From positions 118,629,309 through 118,693,308 of the forward strand of contig OX638368.1 of the NCBI GenBank assembly GCA_951812925.1: 64,000 nucleotides of DNA. Direction: 5' to 3'. The position numbers and the translations under genes are program-made. Source of the stretch: Calliopum simillimum (Eukaryota; Arthropoda; Insecta; Diptera; Lauxaniidae). The notes beneath the pieces are model-generated. The model saw only the letters and a program-made list of their open reading frames with translations. It did not search any database and was not told the origin of the DNA. Position 1 is the stretch's first letter; each line of letters opens with the position of its first letter. Shown here piece after piece: positions 45,696-57,105 of the stretch.

Positions 45696-46976
45696 AATTG
45701 TTATTAATTCTAATTTATTTGGTCGTCGATACATTATTTTCACCAAGATTAAAACGGGGAAGTAAAAAAAAACAAAAAAAAAAAAAAAAATTATAAAACT
45801 AAAAACATAAGTTTGGTAATAAAAACTTAACGAAGTGCCTTTTAAAATCCGTTTTAACAATATATTAATGTTTTCCATAATGTTTGTTGTTCAAATTTTA
45901 CACAAATTGTAATTAGTAAGTTGTAAATTTCCACTGGAAATACATGTTTTTTAAAGTTTTTAAATGCCTAAACAAAAAAATATCGAAGAATATTTCAAAA
46001 ACTAGACCTAATTTTTCCTGAGTAGCCTAAGCTAAATTTGCTTTTATTATAAAATACAAATAATGACTTTCTGATTTATATTTTAGTGATTATCTGTTTA
46101 TTAATTTAAAATCAATAAATATGTGTATGTATTTCTGTTGTATTGTAATTAATTTTGTTGTAATAACAGTTCAAATAATTGTATTGGCAGCTAACAAAAC
46201 CATATCTTTATTATATTTAAACAAGTATATCGATTTTTGAAAATACATATTTTGCCAATAATTTTAATGGTAGTGTCGGTATTCATGCAATTGTGTAATT
46301 TAGCTTGAACGCCACTAATATTTCACTTGAAACTATCAAATACATTAGAAATCAAAATAAATTATACTGCTTTTTAACTTTCACTTATGGAATAATTTTA
46401 CATACATTTCTTTAGCTTTTAGTACCATAAGATTTGGAGTAAATATCTATTAAGTACTTTATGGAAGATTTTTTTTTTGAAATTTCGCTATATTGTGGGC
46501 ATGGGGAAAAAGGTGAATATTTCCTTACCCTTTTTATTTTTAATTTAAAATAAAAAAAAACTTATTTCTACAATTTGATTTGATTACAACTTTTTACAAT
46601 TAAAAATTTGATGAGCCAACTTTAAACAATATGAGGGGAAAATTTGTTAGTTTTGAAGTTTTAGTATATTTTTTAATAAATACAGTCACCTAAAAAAAAA
46701 ACGATAAATAAATGCAATTTAAATCAAATCTTTTCCATGTAATTTCCTTAGAAATTTCATTATGCTAGGAATGTTGCATAGAGATTGGTGGCTTTGGTGG
46801 AAAATTTCAAAAAAACCTGAAAAATTATGGTGCCACATTTTACATTTTTAAAGCAAAAGTTATAATCCATAATAAATGTAAGTTTACCGATTAGTCTTGG
46901 AAATAACAGTATTGTTAGGAAAAATGAGAATCAAAGAACTTTTCTGTTAGAGAGTATCTAATTAAATCAAAATTTA
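45696..46976. other. Convergent 3' UTRs of PINCH and Ipp
   Basis: AT-rich stretch between the two stop codons, with polyadenylation-type signals on both strands. No other gene seen. Confidence 0.5.
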
Positions 46977-48404
46977 TTATTCCATTTCAATTAACTTTTG
47001 CAGCAATGGTTTCAATAAATCAATTTCTCTAACCGCAATAAGGCCACCTTTATTGCACTTGCAATCTTCATCATCATTTTCTAAATAATTTAATGGAACT
47101 GGAGTTTTTTCTTTAATACTTTCCTTAAAATTAAAAATATTACCACCCAATGAACGAAGTATGGCTTGGGGTGCGCATGTATCCCACTTAAATGTTGATC
47201 CTTTGCTAAGCAAGTACAAATCTACTTCCCACGTAATAACTTTTAATGCTTTATGTCCTGCGCCTGCAGAAAATGCAAACTCATAACCAATCTCTAGAGT
47301 TTTTTGTAGTAAGTCTGCGTTCTCTGAACTAGAAAATATAGCTAATAGATTGCAACGTGTTGGTCGTGTTGCAAAGCAATTGCTTGCTTTAACTTGAGGT
47401 AAACAAACGCCCCAGAAGACTAAACTTTGGTAGTGATTCTCATCGACTTTATTGTGAAAAGGTTGTGAAATTATGCCAATTATTGGTTCACCAGACAAAC
47501 GATCATATGCGCCAATCAGTACAGTAACACAATCCAAGCCCGTAGATGTAATGCCAGGAAAATTAGTAAATATACTATCTCCTGAGATGTATTCTGCTGT
47601 AGCATCTGAAGAGGAAAAAAAGAAAATTTCATTGCGTACACAAAAGAATACACAAATTGAGTTGAGAAGGAGAATTTTCTTATTTTTCCCCTACCAATCG
47701 GATCAATCCAAATACCAACGTTAGCGTAATCGAAGTCTTCTGGTAGTTCAGGTATTTCACCTAAATCTTCAGAGCAATAGTTGATGTTGGTATGTACTTC
47801 AGCTGCCAACACATCGGCCGCATCTTGTTGACCATTGAGAACTGCGCTTAAACATTGTGCAGTTTCGGACGCGTCTGCACCTATCGCTATGGAAATGGAT
47901 TCGCCGACAGTGTTTGTAAAATTAGGTGATTCTTCGCCTTTGATGTGGTCTTTTAAGCTAGGAAACTGAATCGTGAAGAAATTAAAAAAAAAAAAAACAA
48001 CCAATTAATGCTATTTTATGTGCCCGAATATATGCAATACAATTGGACAATTGGCACAATTTTACTATGCATAATTTTGAGGAGAACTAAATCTTTATGT
48101 AATCTTGTAGCCTAAGTCTGACAAGAAATCAAATTTGGACATTATGCCAGATAGACAGGTTTTGTTTTTCAATACTCACCACTTTTAAAACGTCGTGTTT
48201 GATGGTCTCTTGTATGAGTACGTCGGCCAGGGTTTTGAAGTCATGTTCAAACCTGGCATTAGCTTCGTCTCCAGATTTTTCCTGCACTAAAAGCGAAAGT
48301 AACTGCTCGTGGGCACGGCATCTGCGTGCTATATTTGCAGCCTTTTCGGAAGCATTTATAAGCGTACGTATTAAATTTACAGATGGTGTAGCGGGTAAGG
48401 ACAT
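46977..48404 (-). CDS. Ipp: Inositol polyphosphate 1-phosphatase
   Basis: Minus-strand exons 48180-48404, 47695-47965 and 46977-47605 (GTG|GTGAGT, ATTCAG|TT, ATTG|GTAGGG, CTTCAG|AT; phases 0 and 1) give 374 aa, near the ~400 aa of vertebrate INPP1. Metal-site motifs of the Li-sensitive phosphatase superfamily are present: GEES in exon 2, WIDPIDATAEYI across the exon 2/3 junction, and KWDTCAPQAILRSLGGNIF near the C-terminus with the final Asp. Role: removes the 1-phosphate from inositol 1,4-bisphosphate and related substrates, feeding inositol recycling in phosphoinositide signalling; Mg-dependent and lithium-sensitive. Cytosolic: no signal peptide or membrane segment. The start ATG 48,404 is followed by SLPATPSVNLIRTLINASEK, an expected N-terminal helix. 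Convergent with PINCH. Confidence 0.92.
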
Positions 48405-49244
48405 ACTTTTTGTTTCTATGTAGTTAATTTTAATGAAATTGAAATACGTAAGGCACTGGTAGAAAAAATGTCCAACTAGTTAATTTAATTAGTATTCCTT
48501 TGTTTTTACCTTTTAGTTTCTTTGACCTTGTTGTGTGTGTGGGCGTTGGTTTTGATTTTAACAGAAGCTTTTGTGTGGGTGCCAATTTAAGTAAGCATAA
48601 ACAAAACAAAACATTAATTATGCACTTTACAATGGATAAAAAAACGTAGAGTATTTTTAGGTGCGAAATGTTAAGTGACAGTTTTCGAGTTTGTGTGTTC
48701 GCAAAGTATAGAGAAACAGTAGAATTGACAGTTGACAGTGGATGGATGCTAGCGAAATGTCAAATTGCCAAAACAAAAAGCTAAAATTTTGACAATAAGA
48801 AAAGCTTTAACTGTAAGGAACATGCATCCTCGGAATTCGAGAGAACTGAAGAATCATCACCGGAATTCGTGAGAAAAACTCAAAATAAAGTTAAATTACA
48901 GACAGCATAGTATGCTTAATATTAGTTGTAGCGTTTGGGTTTCTCAATTGTAGTGGACGATATTACTCAAATGTTTCATGTCCCATAAATTCTGGTAAAG
49001 AGTGTACTTTACCTTGCCGATCTTTGCTCAAAGCTTCGAAAGATATGATTATATCTTTTTGTATTGCCAGATTGGGGAATTTTCCCCTTAATTTAATGGA
49101 ATTTTTAAGAACTGAAGGTCAAACTTGGGGATTTATTCAATTGCTAACGGGATTTCTTTAAGGGATCAGGGTATATCTAAGATTGTCGAATTCAACTCAA
49201 ATAAAACAAATCAGTGCTCAAAACGTGTGATTAAACTTGATGCA
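48405..49244. other. Ipp upstream region
   Basis: Presumed Ipp promoter and leader. Around 48,830-48,890 GGAATTCGAGAGAA and GGAATTCGTGAGAA form a short direct repeat. No gene seen. Confidence 0.4.
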
Positions 49245-49723
49245 GGTTACCGGACATAATCCCAACGGACATAATCCCCATTTCGTAAATGGGGACTATG
49301 TCCGAAAACTTTTCGGTCATAATCCCCATTTTGGCCATGGGGGTTATGTCCGCAAATTTCTCGGACATAATCCCAATGGGGGTTATGTCCGAAAAATTTA
49401 ATTAAGATTGAACAAAATTTTTGCAATAATCCATTTAAAAAATTTATATAGTGTTGGATGTTATAGACTGATCCGCGGCCGAAGGCCGCCGCGAAGCCAG
49501 TGTTGGATTTTTGGGAGTTTTAAATCCTAAACTGCGGCCGCAGGCCGCCCACTTACCCCTACCCTTATGTAAAATTACTGTGGCTAGCAAACTAGGTGTT
49601 GGATATATTATGTTGCGGACATAATCCCCATTGAAAAAATGGAGATTATGTCCGAATTATTTGCGGACATAATCCCCATATCATGAATGGGGATTATGTC
49701 CGTGGGGATTATGTCACGGCACC
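49245..49723 (-). mobile_element. Foldback transposon with 9-bp target duplication (copy B)
   Basis: Inverted relative to 15421-15971. Ends GGTTACCGGACATAATCCC and GATTATGTCACGGCACC, between exact 9-bp repeats CTTGATGCA (49236-49244 and 49724-49732). 479 bp; internal GGACATAATCCCCAT arms and a GC-rich centre are shared with copy A. Confidence 0.88.
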
Positions 49724-49732
49724 CTTGATGCA

Positions 49733-51027
49733 TACATGCTTATTCCATATCATTATACTTCATAATACTTCTAAATAAAATACAACGTCAGTCTGTCTGC
49801 GTCTCCATAACTCGAGAACCATTCATACGATTTGCATGATTTTTTTTTCCTTTACTCCCCGACTCGACGAGCAATAAGTCATGCAATACTTCAGGTCATA
49901 ACAGCAAATATCTAGTGGAGACACCAAAATGTTATGAAATGAAAATTTCATAACATCAAATCACATTAATTTTGACAAAAAAAAAAAAAATGATGATTTA
50001 AATTATAGCATAAATAATTGCACGTCGAGTCGTGGTGTTATAGATATTTTGCATTGCAACGTTTAAGAATACATTTTATTTCAAAATTCCCTCGGCTTCG
50101 TCCGGGTTCTTGGAAAATCCTTTAATTCAAAAATCAATTATTCGATTTGCATGATTTTTTACTTTACTTTCATGGCATGAGATTCCATAACAAACTCTTA
50201 TTGGAAATTTTCTTGGTTTACCCGGAATATTAAAAAATTTTAGGACAAATAATATCAGCTGGAAAAATGTTCAACACAACGATATAAAAAAAAAAAACAA
50301 CATTCTGAGACTGTTTGGCAAAGATGGATACATTTTCAAAGGGTATCTGGAGCGGGCGAACAAAGTCGCTCTCGGGGCAACTAGTATACTAATAAAATAT
50401 AGTGTAAAAAGATAATTTGCTATTATAAAAATAATTAAAAACACACTTACAATTCAAATAGCGGTAAATACTGTAGAAGCCATTATCCTTGTTGAAAATA
50501 ATTAATTTAACTTTGTGTCATTCGGCCATCTGAAAAGTATCCTCAAAAAATATTGTACCCTTTTTTGTTCAATTTGTTAATTTATTAAAAATAAACTTTA
50601 AAACTAAATCTTCGAAACTTAAAACAAAGGGTGGGAAGCAGTCCCTCCGCTTGCCTACAAATAGTACTATCGCCCGACAATTTATACCTTTTTCTCACTT
50701 GCTTGGTTAACCAGCCTAAAATCAGAAAATCTTGATAATCACAGAACACGTTCATACCTTTTACCTGGACGAGTCATCTATCATTTCAACGACACTTTTT
50801 TGGCATTTACCAAATCACTACACTATTTTTACTTTTTTCAAATATATTTTTATATGTTTCGTTATTTAAATTTTTTTAAAAACAATTGAGACGAACACAT
50901 TTTCGATTTTAGCTTTAATTTGCTTTTTATTAAAAATATTTTATTTGTTTGCATTTTTCATTTGTCAAAAGAAAAGGAAATTTCCTAATTTCCCTGGGAT
51001 TTTTTGAATTTGGAGCTGACACCTGCC
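49733..51027. other. Intergenic repeat debris
   Basis: ATTCGATTTGCATGATTTTT recurs near 49,825 and 50,143. Near 50,350 GGGCGAACAAAGTCGCTCTC looks like a transposon end. 50,588-50,682 is repeated at 51,175-51,265. No gene seen. Confidence 0.4.
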
Positions 51028-51176
51028 GATTTTTAGGGTTAAATGATCTAATTATTTAAAAACTAGCTAATCTTTTCCATACTTATCGAAAAGCTTTTTA
51101 TATGGAAAGCTATACTGGTTAGTGCTTAATCAGCATTCATCTGGTTAACCAGGCAAGTGAGAATAGGTTATTAAAA
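51028..51176 (+). repeat. Dispersed ~150-bp repeat, copy 2
   Basis: Direct-orientation match to 3284-3435, with the same CATCTGGTTAACCAGGCAAG landmark. Flanking units at 50,588-50,720 and 51,175-51,265 resemble each other, so a larger composite repeat is likely. Confidence 0.7.
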
Positions 51177-51849
51177 ATATACCTTAAAATTAAATCTTAA
51201 AAACTTAAAACTAAGAGTGGGAAGCGGTCCGCTTGCCTACAAATAGTACTATCGTCCGACATTTTAATGTGTGAACCAGCTCTAGTACATGTGCACATAA
51301 AATTAACCTTTATGTGGCGTGATTGCCAAATTCGGGAAAGAAAGAGCTTTTCCTAAAAATATTAAAATTTGGGGAAATATGCGTAAGTTTACCTGGCAAC
51401 ACTGCCCTTATCGGTTTTGTTGTGAATGCAAGAAACACGTCAAATTTATAAAAACAATTTATAAACAACAAATGCCTCTCATTTAGATTCAGTGGTTGTT
51501 TGAGTATGTTTGAGTGCTTTAAATTGCTTCTCGTTCGTTGCTATACTTAATTTGTTAATCTCGAATTATACATTTCGTGCGATTGTTAGTGCTAAGAAGA
51601 AAAAGTTCTGAAACATTTAAAAAAAGTGAATTTAATAGAAAATCAAGGGGAGGGAACACCCTCATCATAAACAAGTCGCTGCTGATTCTAATAAAGACCA
51701 GACAAAGCAGACAAAGAAAACACGGAACTGAAAAAATCTCTATTCGTAATATATCTATTGTGTATTGCGTTTTATATATATTGGCTCTGTGGAGGAGAAA
51801 ACCTAGATTTAGTGGCTGAATTTGTTTGATCAAAAATAATCATCTCAAC

Positions 51850-51936
51850 ATGGATTCCAAATTTATTAATATTCTAATACTGGGCCTTGGCTTTATGTTC
51901 GTCTTCACTTCGTTCCAAACGATGGGCAACATTGAG
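51850..51936 (+). CDS. First coding exon of an UNC93-like membrane protein (partial)
   Basis: ATG at 51,850 opens 29 codons, phase 0, to a strong donor GAG|GTAAGT: MDSKFINILILGLGFMFVFT then SFQTMGNIE. This is the characteristic first transmembrane segment of UNC93-like proteins (LGLGFMFVFTxFQTMGNIE), a 12-TM major-facilitator-type family; one branch regulates K+ channels, others are uncharacterised in flies. A leader probably starts upstream (51,450-51,849 is transcribed-looking, GC-richer). I found no second exon in the remaining 12 kb of the window, so either intron 1 is very long or the rest lies outside. An alternative is a stray first exon. Confidence 0.65.
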
Positions 51937-52235
51937 GTAAGTGTTGATTTGACCTTAAAAAAAAAAAAAAAAAAAATAGAAGTAAAATGCGTCCTTGTAT
52001 ATGCGTAGTAAATCCTTGAGTACTTTTCAAGGATAGACAGTAGACAGTTCATGATGTTACTCTTTGCTTATTTTGGGATATCTGCTGTTTAATTTTATAA
52101 TATTGTAATAATAATAGTTAAATTAATCTTTAGTTATACAAAATGAACTCAACTTTTATTGTTTATAACTAATTCTGAAGTTATTAATATCTAAAGTTTG
52201 TTGTCTTTAAACTCTTGGTATTTGCAACTTCCACA

Positions 52236-52525
52236 CGAGGGTCGTTCAATAAGTCCTCAGTGAAAGTCATTATCCCTGAAATGATGTAACAGCACGAAAA
52301 ATTGGGACGCAATAATCTCGGACAGATGAGTGCTCTCACAACTAACAAATAACACTTACGTGTATCAACTTCAAAAGTATTGCAAAATTTAGTGAGTTAT
52401 TGCTTTGACTTTCATCCTATTCATCGGATTTGGCCATGGTTTTATTTCCTAATTTTAAAAATGGCTCGGCGGGCAGCGGTTCACGTTCACGAACGAGATG
52501 CTTAAAAAATTTAAATTTTAAAACG
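52236..52525. mobile_element. Probable mariner remnant
   Basis: ACACGAGGGTCGTTCAATAA resembles mariner inverted-repeat ends, and 52,420-52,500 carries a degraded 'SSDLA...LFPN.KNG' block like the mariner C-terminal region. Heavily decayed and incomplete. Confidence 0.35.
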
Positions 52526-53815
52526 CTATGCTTATTTTTTATTAAAAGCTTTTTATAAATCAGGCAAGTTGGCAAATAATCATTAAAGCCAACGGCCCAT
52601 ACAGTACGTCACGTCGTTTTTTTCGACTGTCAGTTAAGTTAAGAATATGAGTTTATATCAAGTGCGACCCAATCAGTACGCCTACGTCAACGCAACGTAC
52701 AAAAGTTGTCCAACTCCAAACTTTCGACGTACGTCGCACACTGGCGACATTTCTCAAAAGTGGTTGCAAAAATCAATTTTGGTGTGGTGGAAATTTGCAA
52801 ATCAAATGATGCAGTTCGATAAACAAACGATCAGTGCTTAAGGATGTAAAATTTTAATTCATTTGAAAAAATGGTTCGCTTTGTAGAGCTGGTCAAAGTC
52901 TATGGTTTTTTCGAGTTTGTAATTTTTTTTTTTTTTTTTTCAAGATGTGGCTCTAATTTTTCTGCAACTTATAAAAGAAAAGTTAATTTTTTTCTATTTA
53001 TGCTATAAACGGTTTTTATACTATCAAGTAACACTAAAAATAAATGATTTTTTTTTTAATGTCTGAGGTTTCTGTACTTTTCTGAAACACTATTTTTACC
53101 CTTTTTTCAACTTCGAATGGAGTTTCAAAAAAATGTTCGCAAAAGATATCTTACGTACTACTAAAACTAAATAGACTGCTGCGTCTACTTGCAGTTCTAT
53201 GAGTTATAATGATTTTCATCAGGAAACCTGTGACTCTTGAAGTCATTTTTCGAAAAGGCGTTGCAAAAATCAATTTCGAGTGGGTTCCTTTTACAAATCT
53301 GATAGTGCCATCAAATAGGGAAATATTAGGAGCTAAAGAATTTGAACCCATTCGGGCAAGTGGTTTGATTTTTACAGCCTCTCAAAGTTGAGTAAATTTT
53401 CAAGTTGCAAATGCTTCATATTTAGGTTGAATACTTTGGCGAATGGTTAAAGGAAAGCGATTTTTTCTTTCACTTAAAGCATTAGTGGTCTTGTCTCATA
53501 AAACTGATTAGCAAAAATCTAAGTTTTTTTAATAGCTTTTATTTTTTATGAATTTTTTTTGAAGACATTGCTTTTAGCGTAGTTTTTAAGCTTTGGGTTG
53601 AGTTTAAAAAAAAAACTTCGCTTTTTGTAAAGCTTGGCTTACTACACAACTAATTGGTGTTTATCTCTTAGCTTGTGCTCCAAAAACTGTATGGTTTTAC
53701 TTACAACCCTTTATGTAAGAGCAACTTTTATGGCGAAACCTATGGATGAAAAAGCAAATTTCACATTTTAAGTACAAAACTTTATATTTTTAAATTTGTT
53801 TTTGTCGATTACAGC
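52526..53815. other. No gene seen
   Basis: AT-rich presumed intron of the UNC93-like gene with homopolymer runs near 52,930 and 53,050. No coding signal supported. Confidence 0.4.
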
Positions 53816-55796
53816 GTAATGAGATAGAAAAATGTGCAGGCGATTCAAAAATGATCTGGAAGAGTGTTAATTCTTTATTTAAAGAAAATACCAAAAAAAC
53901 GTATCCTATATATGAGAATAATGTCTTACTTGGTGATCTTGCCATTGCTAATAAATTTAATGATTTTTTCAGTTCCATTGGTCAATCAATGTCGCAATCT
54001 TTTGTTTGTTTCCCTTGGGATGACATAAATTTTTTTCAATCTCTTAATCCTATGGCTCAGACTAGGTCCTTTGTTTTTCAAGGGTCCTCGGTATTGGACG
54101 TGGAAAGGGTTATATCCGCTCTAAACAATAAAACTTCTTCTGGTTGGGACGGTGTCTCGAGCATTATTTTCAAAAGTTGTAAGCATGAACTTTCGCCAAT
54201 AATTTGCAATATTTTTAATGCAATAATTGACTCTGGCTCCTACCCGGACCCCTTGAAAATTCAAGCTGTGACCCCAGTCTTTAAACGCGGCGAAAAAAGT
54301 AACCCGGATCACTATCGTCCAATATCAATGCCTCCAACTCTGAGTAAGATTTTTGAAAGGCTCTTGTATAACCAAATTTACAGTTATGTCATGGAACAAA
54401 ATCTTCTATATGAACACCAATATGGATTTCTCAGAGGATTGGGTACTCAGACAGCTCTTATTGAACTGGTCGACCTTGTTTGTAAAAACATTGCTAGGAA
54501 CAAGTTGGTGGGTGGAATGTTTCTTGATCTAAGCAAGGCGTTCGATTCGATTGATCACGATATTCTCTTGGAAAAATTAAAGTACTATGGGTTTTCTACA
54601 GGTTCGATTAGTTTAATTAAGAGTTATTTGAGTAACCGGAAACAATTTGTCTACATTAACAATGAAAAGAGTGATTTCAAATCTGTTGGTGTTGGTGTCC
54701 CTCAGGGCTCTGTCCTGGGGCCTCTGTTGTTTTTAATATTTATTAACGACATTGCAAGATTGCCACTAAAGGGCAAAATATTCTTATTTGCAGATGATTG
54801 CTCGATTTTCTATCCTGGTGATACCATCGATGAAATTAGAAGGGACGTGAAGGATGATTTAGTTGTTCTTGATGAGTTTTTTCGATTGAATAAATTGCAT
54901 CTTAATGTAAATAAAACAAATGTCATTTGCTTCCGCAGCAAACGGAAGTAAGTGTCTGGTCTTGATATTCTCCATAATGGAGTCGCAATAAGTGAGGTAA
55001 ATTGCATTAAATTTCTGGGCGTCAAAATTGATTGCTTCTTGAGCTGGCATGATCATATTGATCTAGTAGAAAATAAATTGTCCATGGTCAATGGGTTACT
55101 TTACAAGGTCAGGCATAAGCTTTCGACGGAAGTAAAGAAGTTGATCTATTTTGGTCTCGCGCATTGTCACATCACGTATGCAGCTGGCACATGGGGTTCT
55201 TTCTCCAATATAAATAGAATTCAGGTGATACAAAACAGAATGCTTAAAACGTATTTAATTTACACTATCGCTATCACTCTGTGGATATATTCTTCAACTT
55301 TCGTATCTTACCAGTGAAGCAGATTTATAAATATCAATTACTTTGCTATATTCACAAAATAACAAAAAACTTAATTCCCAACACTGTGCAAATTGTAAGC
55401 TTTCAACACTCTTACAATACAAGAAACAGAGATAACCTGGTTGTCTCTCGTGCGTGTAATATGATATCATCTCAAAACATTTCCCATAACGGTGTAATTT
55501 ATTATAATGAGCTTGATAGATCCTTAAAGGGCTTAGAAAATATGGTGATATTTAAAAAAAGACTGAAAGAATTTTTATTAGATAGAAATAGACTAATAGC
55601 TTTATTCTAAAGTATTGAATTGTATCCTATTTAACTTATTAAGATAAAACATATGTATGTAATAATAGCTCAATTTTATCTTTGGTTGTGAGCATTTTTT
55701 AGTTCATAAGACCTTTTGGTAGAACTACTGTAAATATTTAAAAATTGAATTATTGTATATATACAGACTTATTCGAAATAAAAAAAAAAAAAAAAT
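53816..55796 (+). mobile_element. Non-LTR retrotransposon, 5'-truncated, reverse transcriptase nearly intact
   Basis: The main frame (to a stop at 54,949-54,951) covers the reverse transcriptase: SSGWDGVSSIIFKSC, VTPVFKRGEKSNPDHYRPIS, MFLDLSKAFDSIDHDIL with the first Asp, VPQGSVLGPLLFLIFIND, and the catalytic LFADD box. Frames after the stop continue with the linker and tail to 55,610 with one frameshift. A 3' UTR and poly-A end at 55,796. The endonuclease and first ORF are missing, so it is a 5'-truncated insertion. A CR1/jockey-type clade is likely. A shorter copy is at 16,983-17,209. Confidence 0.88.
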
Positions 55797-56478
55797 AAAA
55801 AATAAGAAAAAATTTTTCAGACAAAATTTTCTTATTTTTTTACGTAGAATCCGAATCTGCAATAAAAATTGGGGGTATCCATTTAAAAATTTGATTTTTC
55901 CCCCGCCCCACCCCCGTCGGAGGGGATCAAGATTCATATCGTTGAATAGATCTCTGAAAATTATTGGACACGTGATTTTTTGTTTTTAGATTTAACATCC
56001 AATTTCTGAAATATTTGCCCGTTCCGGGATTTTCCTAACGATATGTATGTAATTTACAGAAAATTGGACTTCAACAAAACATTGCTTTCCACCATGCAAT
56101 GCTTTCTAAATGAAATTTAGAATAGCAATAGCTATGAGAATTTTCTATCCACAACAGAAAACAGAATTAAAATATCTTAAATGGTTCAGAAGTTATGATT
56201 TTTGCAACGAGAAATGCCAGATGTCGCCACTGTGCGTCGTGTGATTTGACAATTTTGAAATAAATTTTTTTTCAAATAATAGCTTTGTTCGCGTTCAAAA
56301 AATTGTTAACAAGAAAATTTCAGAGAGTAAGTAGAATTTACTCTCAAAAAAACGAAAAACTACAAAAGTACGAAAACGAAAAATTGTTAAAAATTGTTAG
56401 AAATTAAGGGGCTAACTGCCATGGGAATTCTCGTATATTCAATATAATTTTTTTTTTCTTTCTATGATAACAACAGTT
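55797..56478. other. No gene seen
   Basis: Includes a CCCCCGCCCCACCCCC-type C-rich patch near 55,900 and AT-rich spacer. Nothing supported. Confidence 0.4.
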
Positions 56479-56623
56479 ATATCTGTGGCTGGAAGGAAAA
56501 ACTGCTTAACCCGAATTTTGATTAGAAAACAAAGCAGTTTAAATTTTGTTTTATATGTATTGAATTTATGTTGCTTTTTTATCGAATATTTACTTAGCTG
56601 TTTTTTCTTATTGCCGCTGATAT
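56479..56623. mobile_element. Foldback element family C, copy 2 (short)
   Basis: TATCTGTGGCTGGAAGGAAA and CTGCTTAAC match the left end of 6584-6827. The right end (TTATTGCCGCTGATATA) is a degraded complement. Confidence 0.55.
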
Positions 56624-56655
56624 AATCGAACGAAATGTTCAAAAGGTTAATTATT

Positions 56656-57105
56656 AGGCCTGCTGCAGAATCCGATCGGTTTCAATAACTTTTCATTTTG
56701 AAAGTTTTTTGATGAAAACGATGAAATAGATCCGTTTGGTTCGAAATCTTAAACTCCATAAATAATAACTTTATTTGTTGACCAAAAAGTAACCAACTAA
56801 GAGAATTTTTTGCGGTTTTGCGGATTTTTAATGATATACGTTAATTTTTCCCTACACACAAATCCATATCCTTCATAGAGCATGTAATTTAGTGATGGTC
56901 AAAATTAGTCTTTGTCTTGGTCTTGATAATTTTTCGAGACCAAGACGCTGATATAATTTTAAGACCAAGATCAAGACTGCTATGGTCTCGGTCAAGACTG
57001 CTATGGTCTTGGTTTGCTCATCACTAATGTAACTAACCGTTTTCATCAAAAAAGTTTCAAAGCGAAAAGTGACTGAAATCGCAAGGATTCTGGAACACTC
57101 CTACA
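56656..57105. mobile_element. Foldback element family A, diverged copy
   Basis: Begins AGGCCTGCTGCAGAATCC and ends GGATTCTGGAACACTCC, with TTTTTGATGAAAACGATGAA and its complement inside. More diverged and longer than the other copies. Its centre has a tandem GACTGCTATGGTCT motif. Confidence 0.6.

Noticed and set aside
52647..52841. 64-codon plus-strand frame with VRPNQYAYVNATYKSC
   Set aside because: No recognisable domain, low support in a decayed repeat region.
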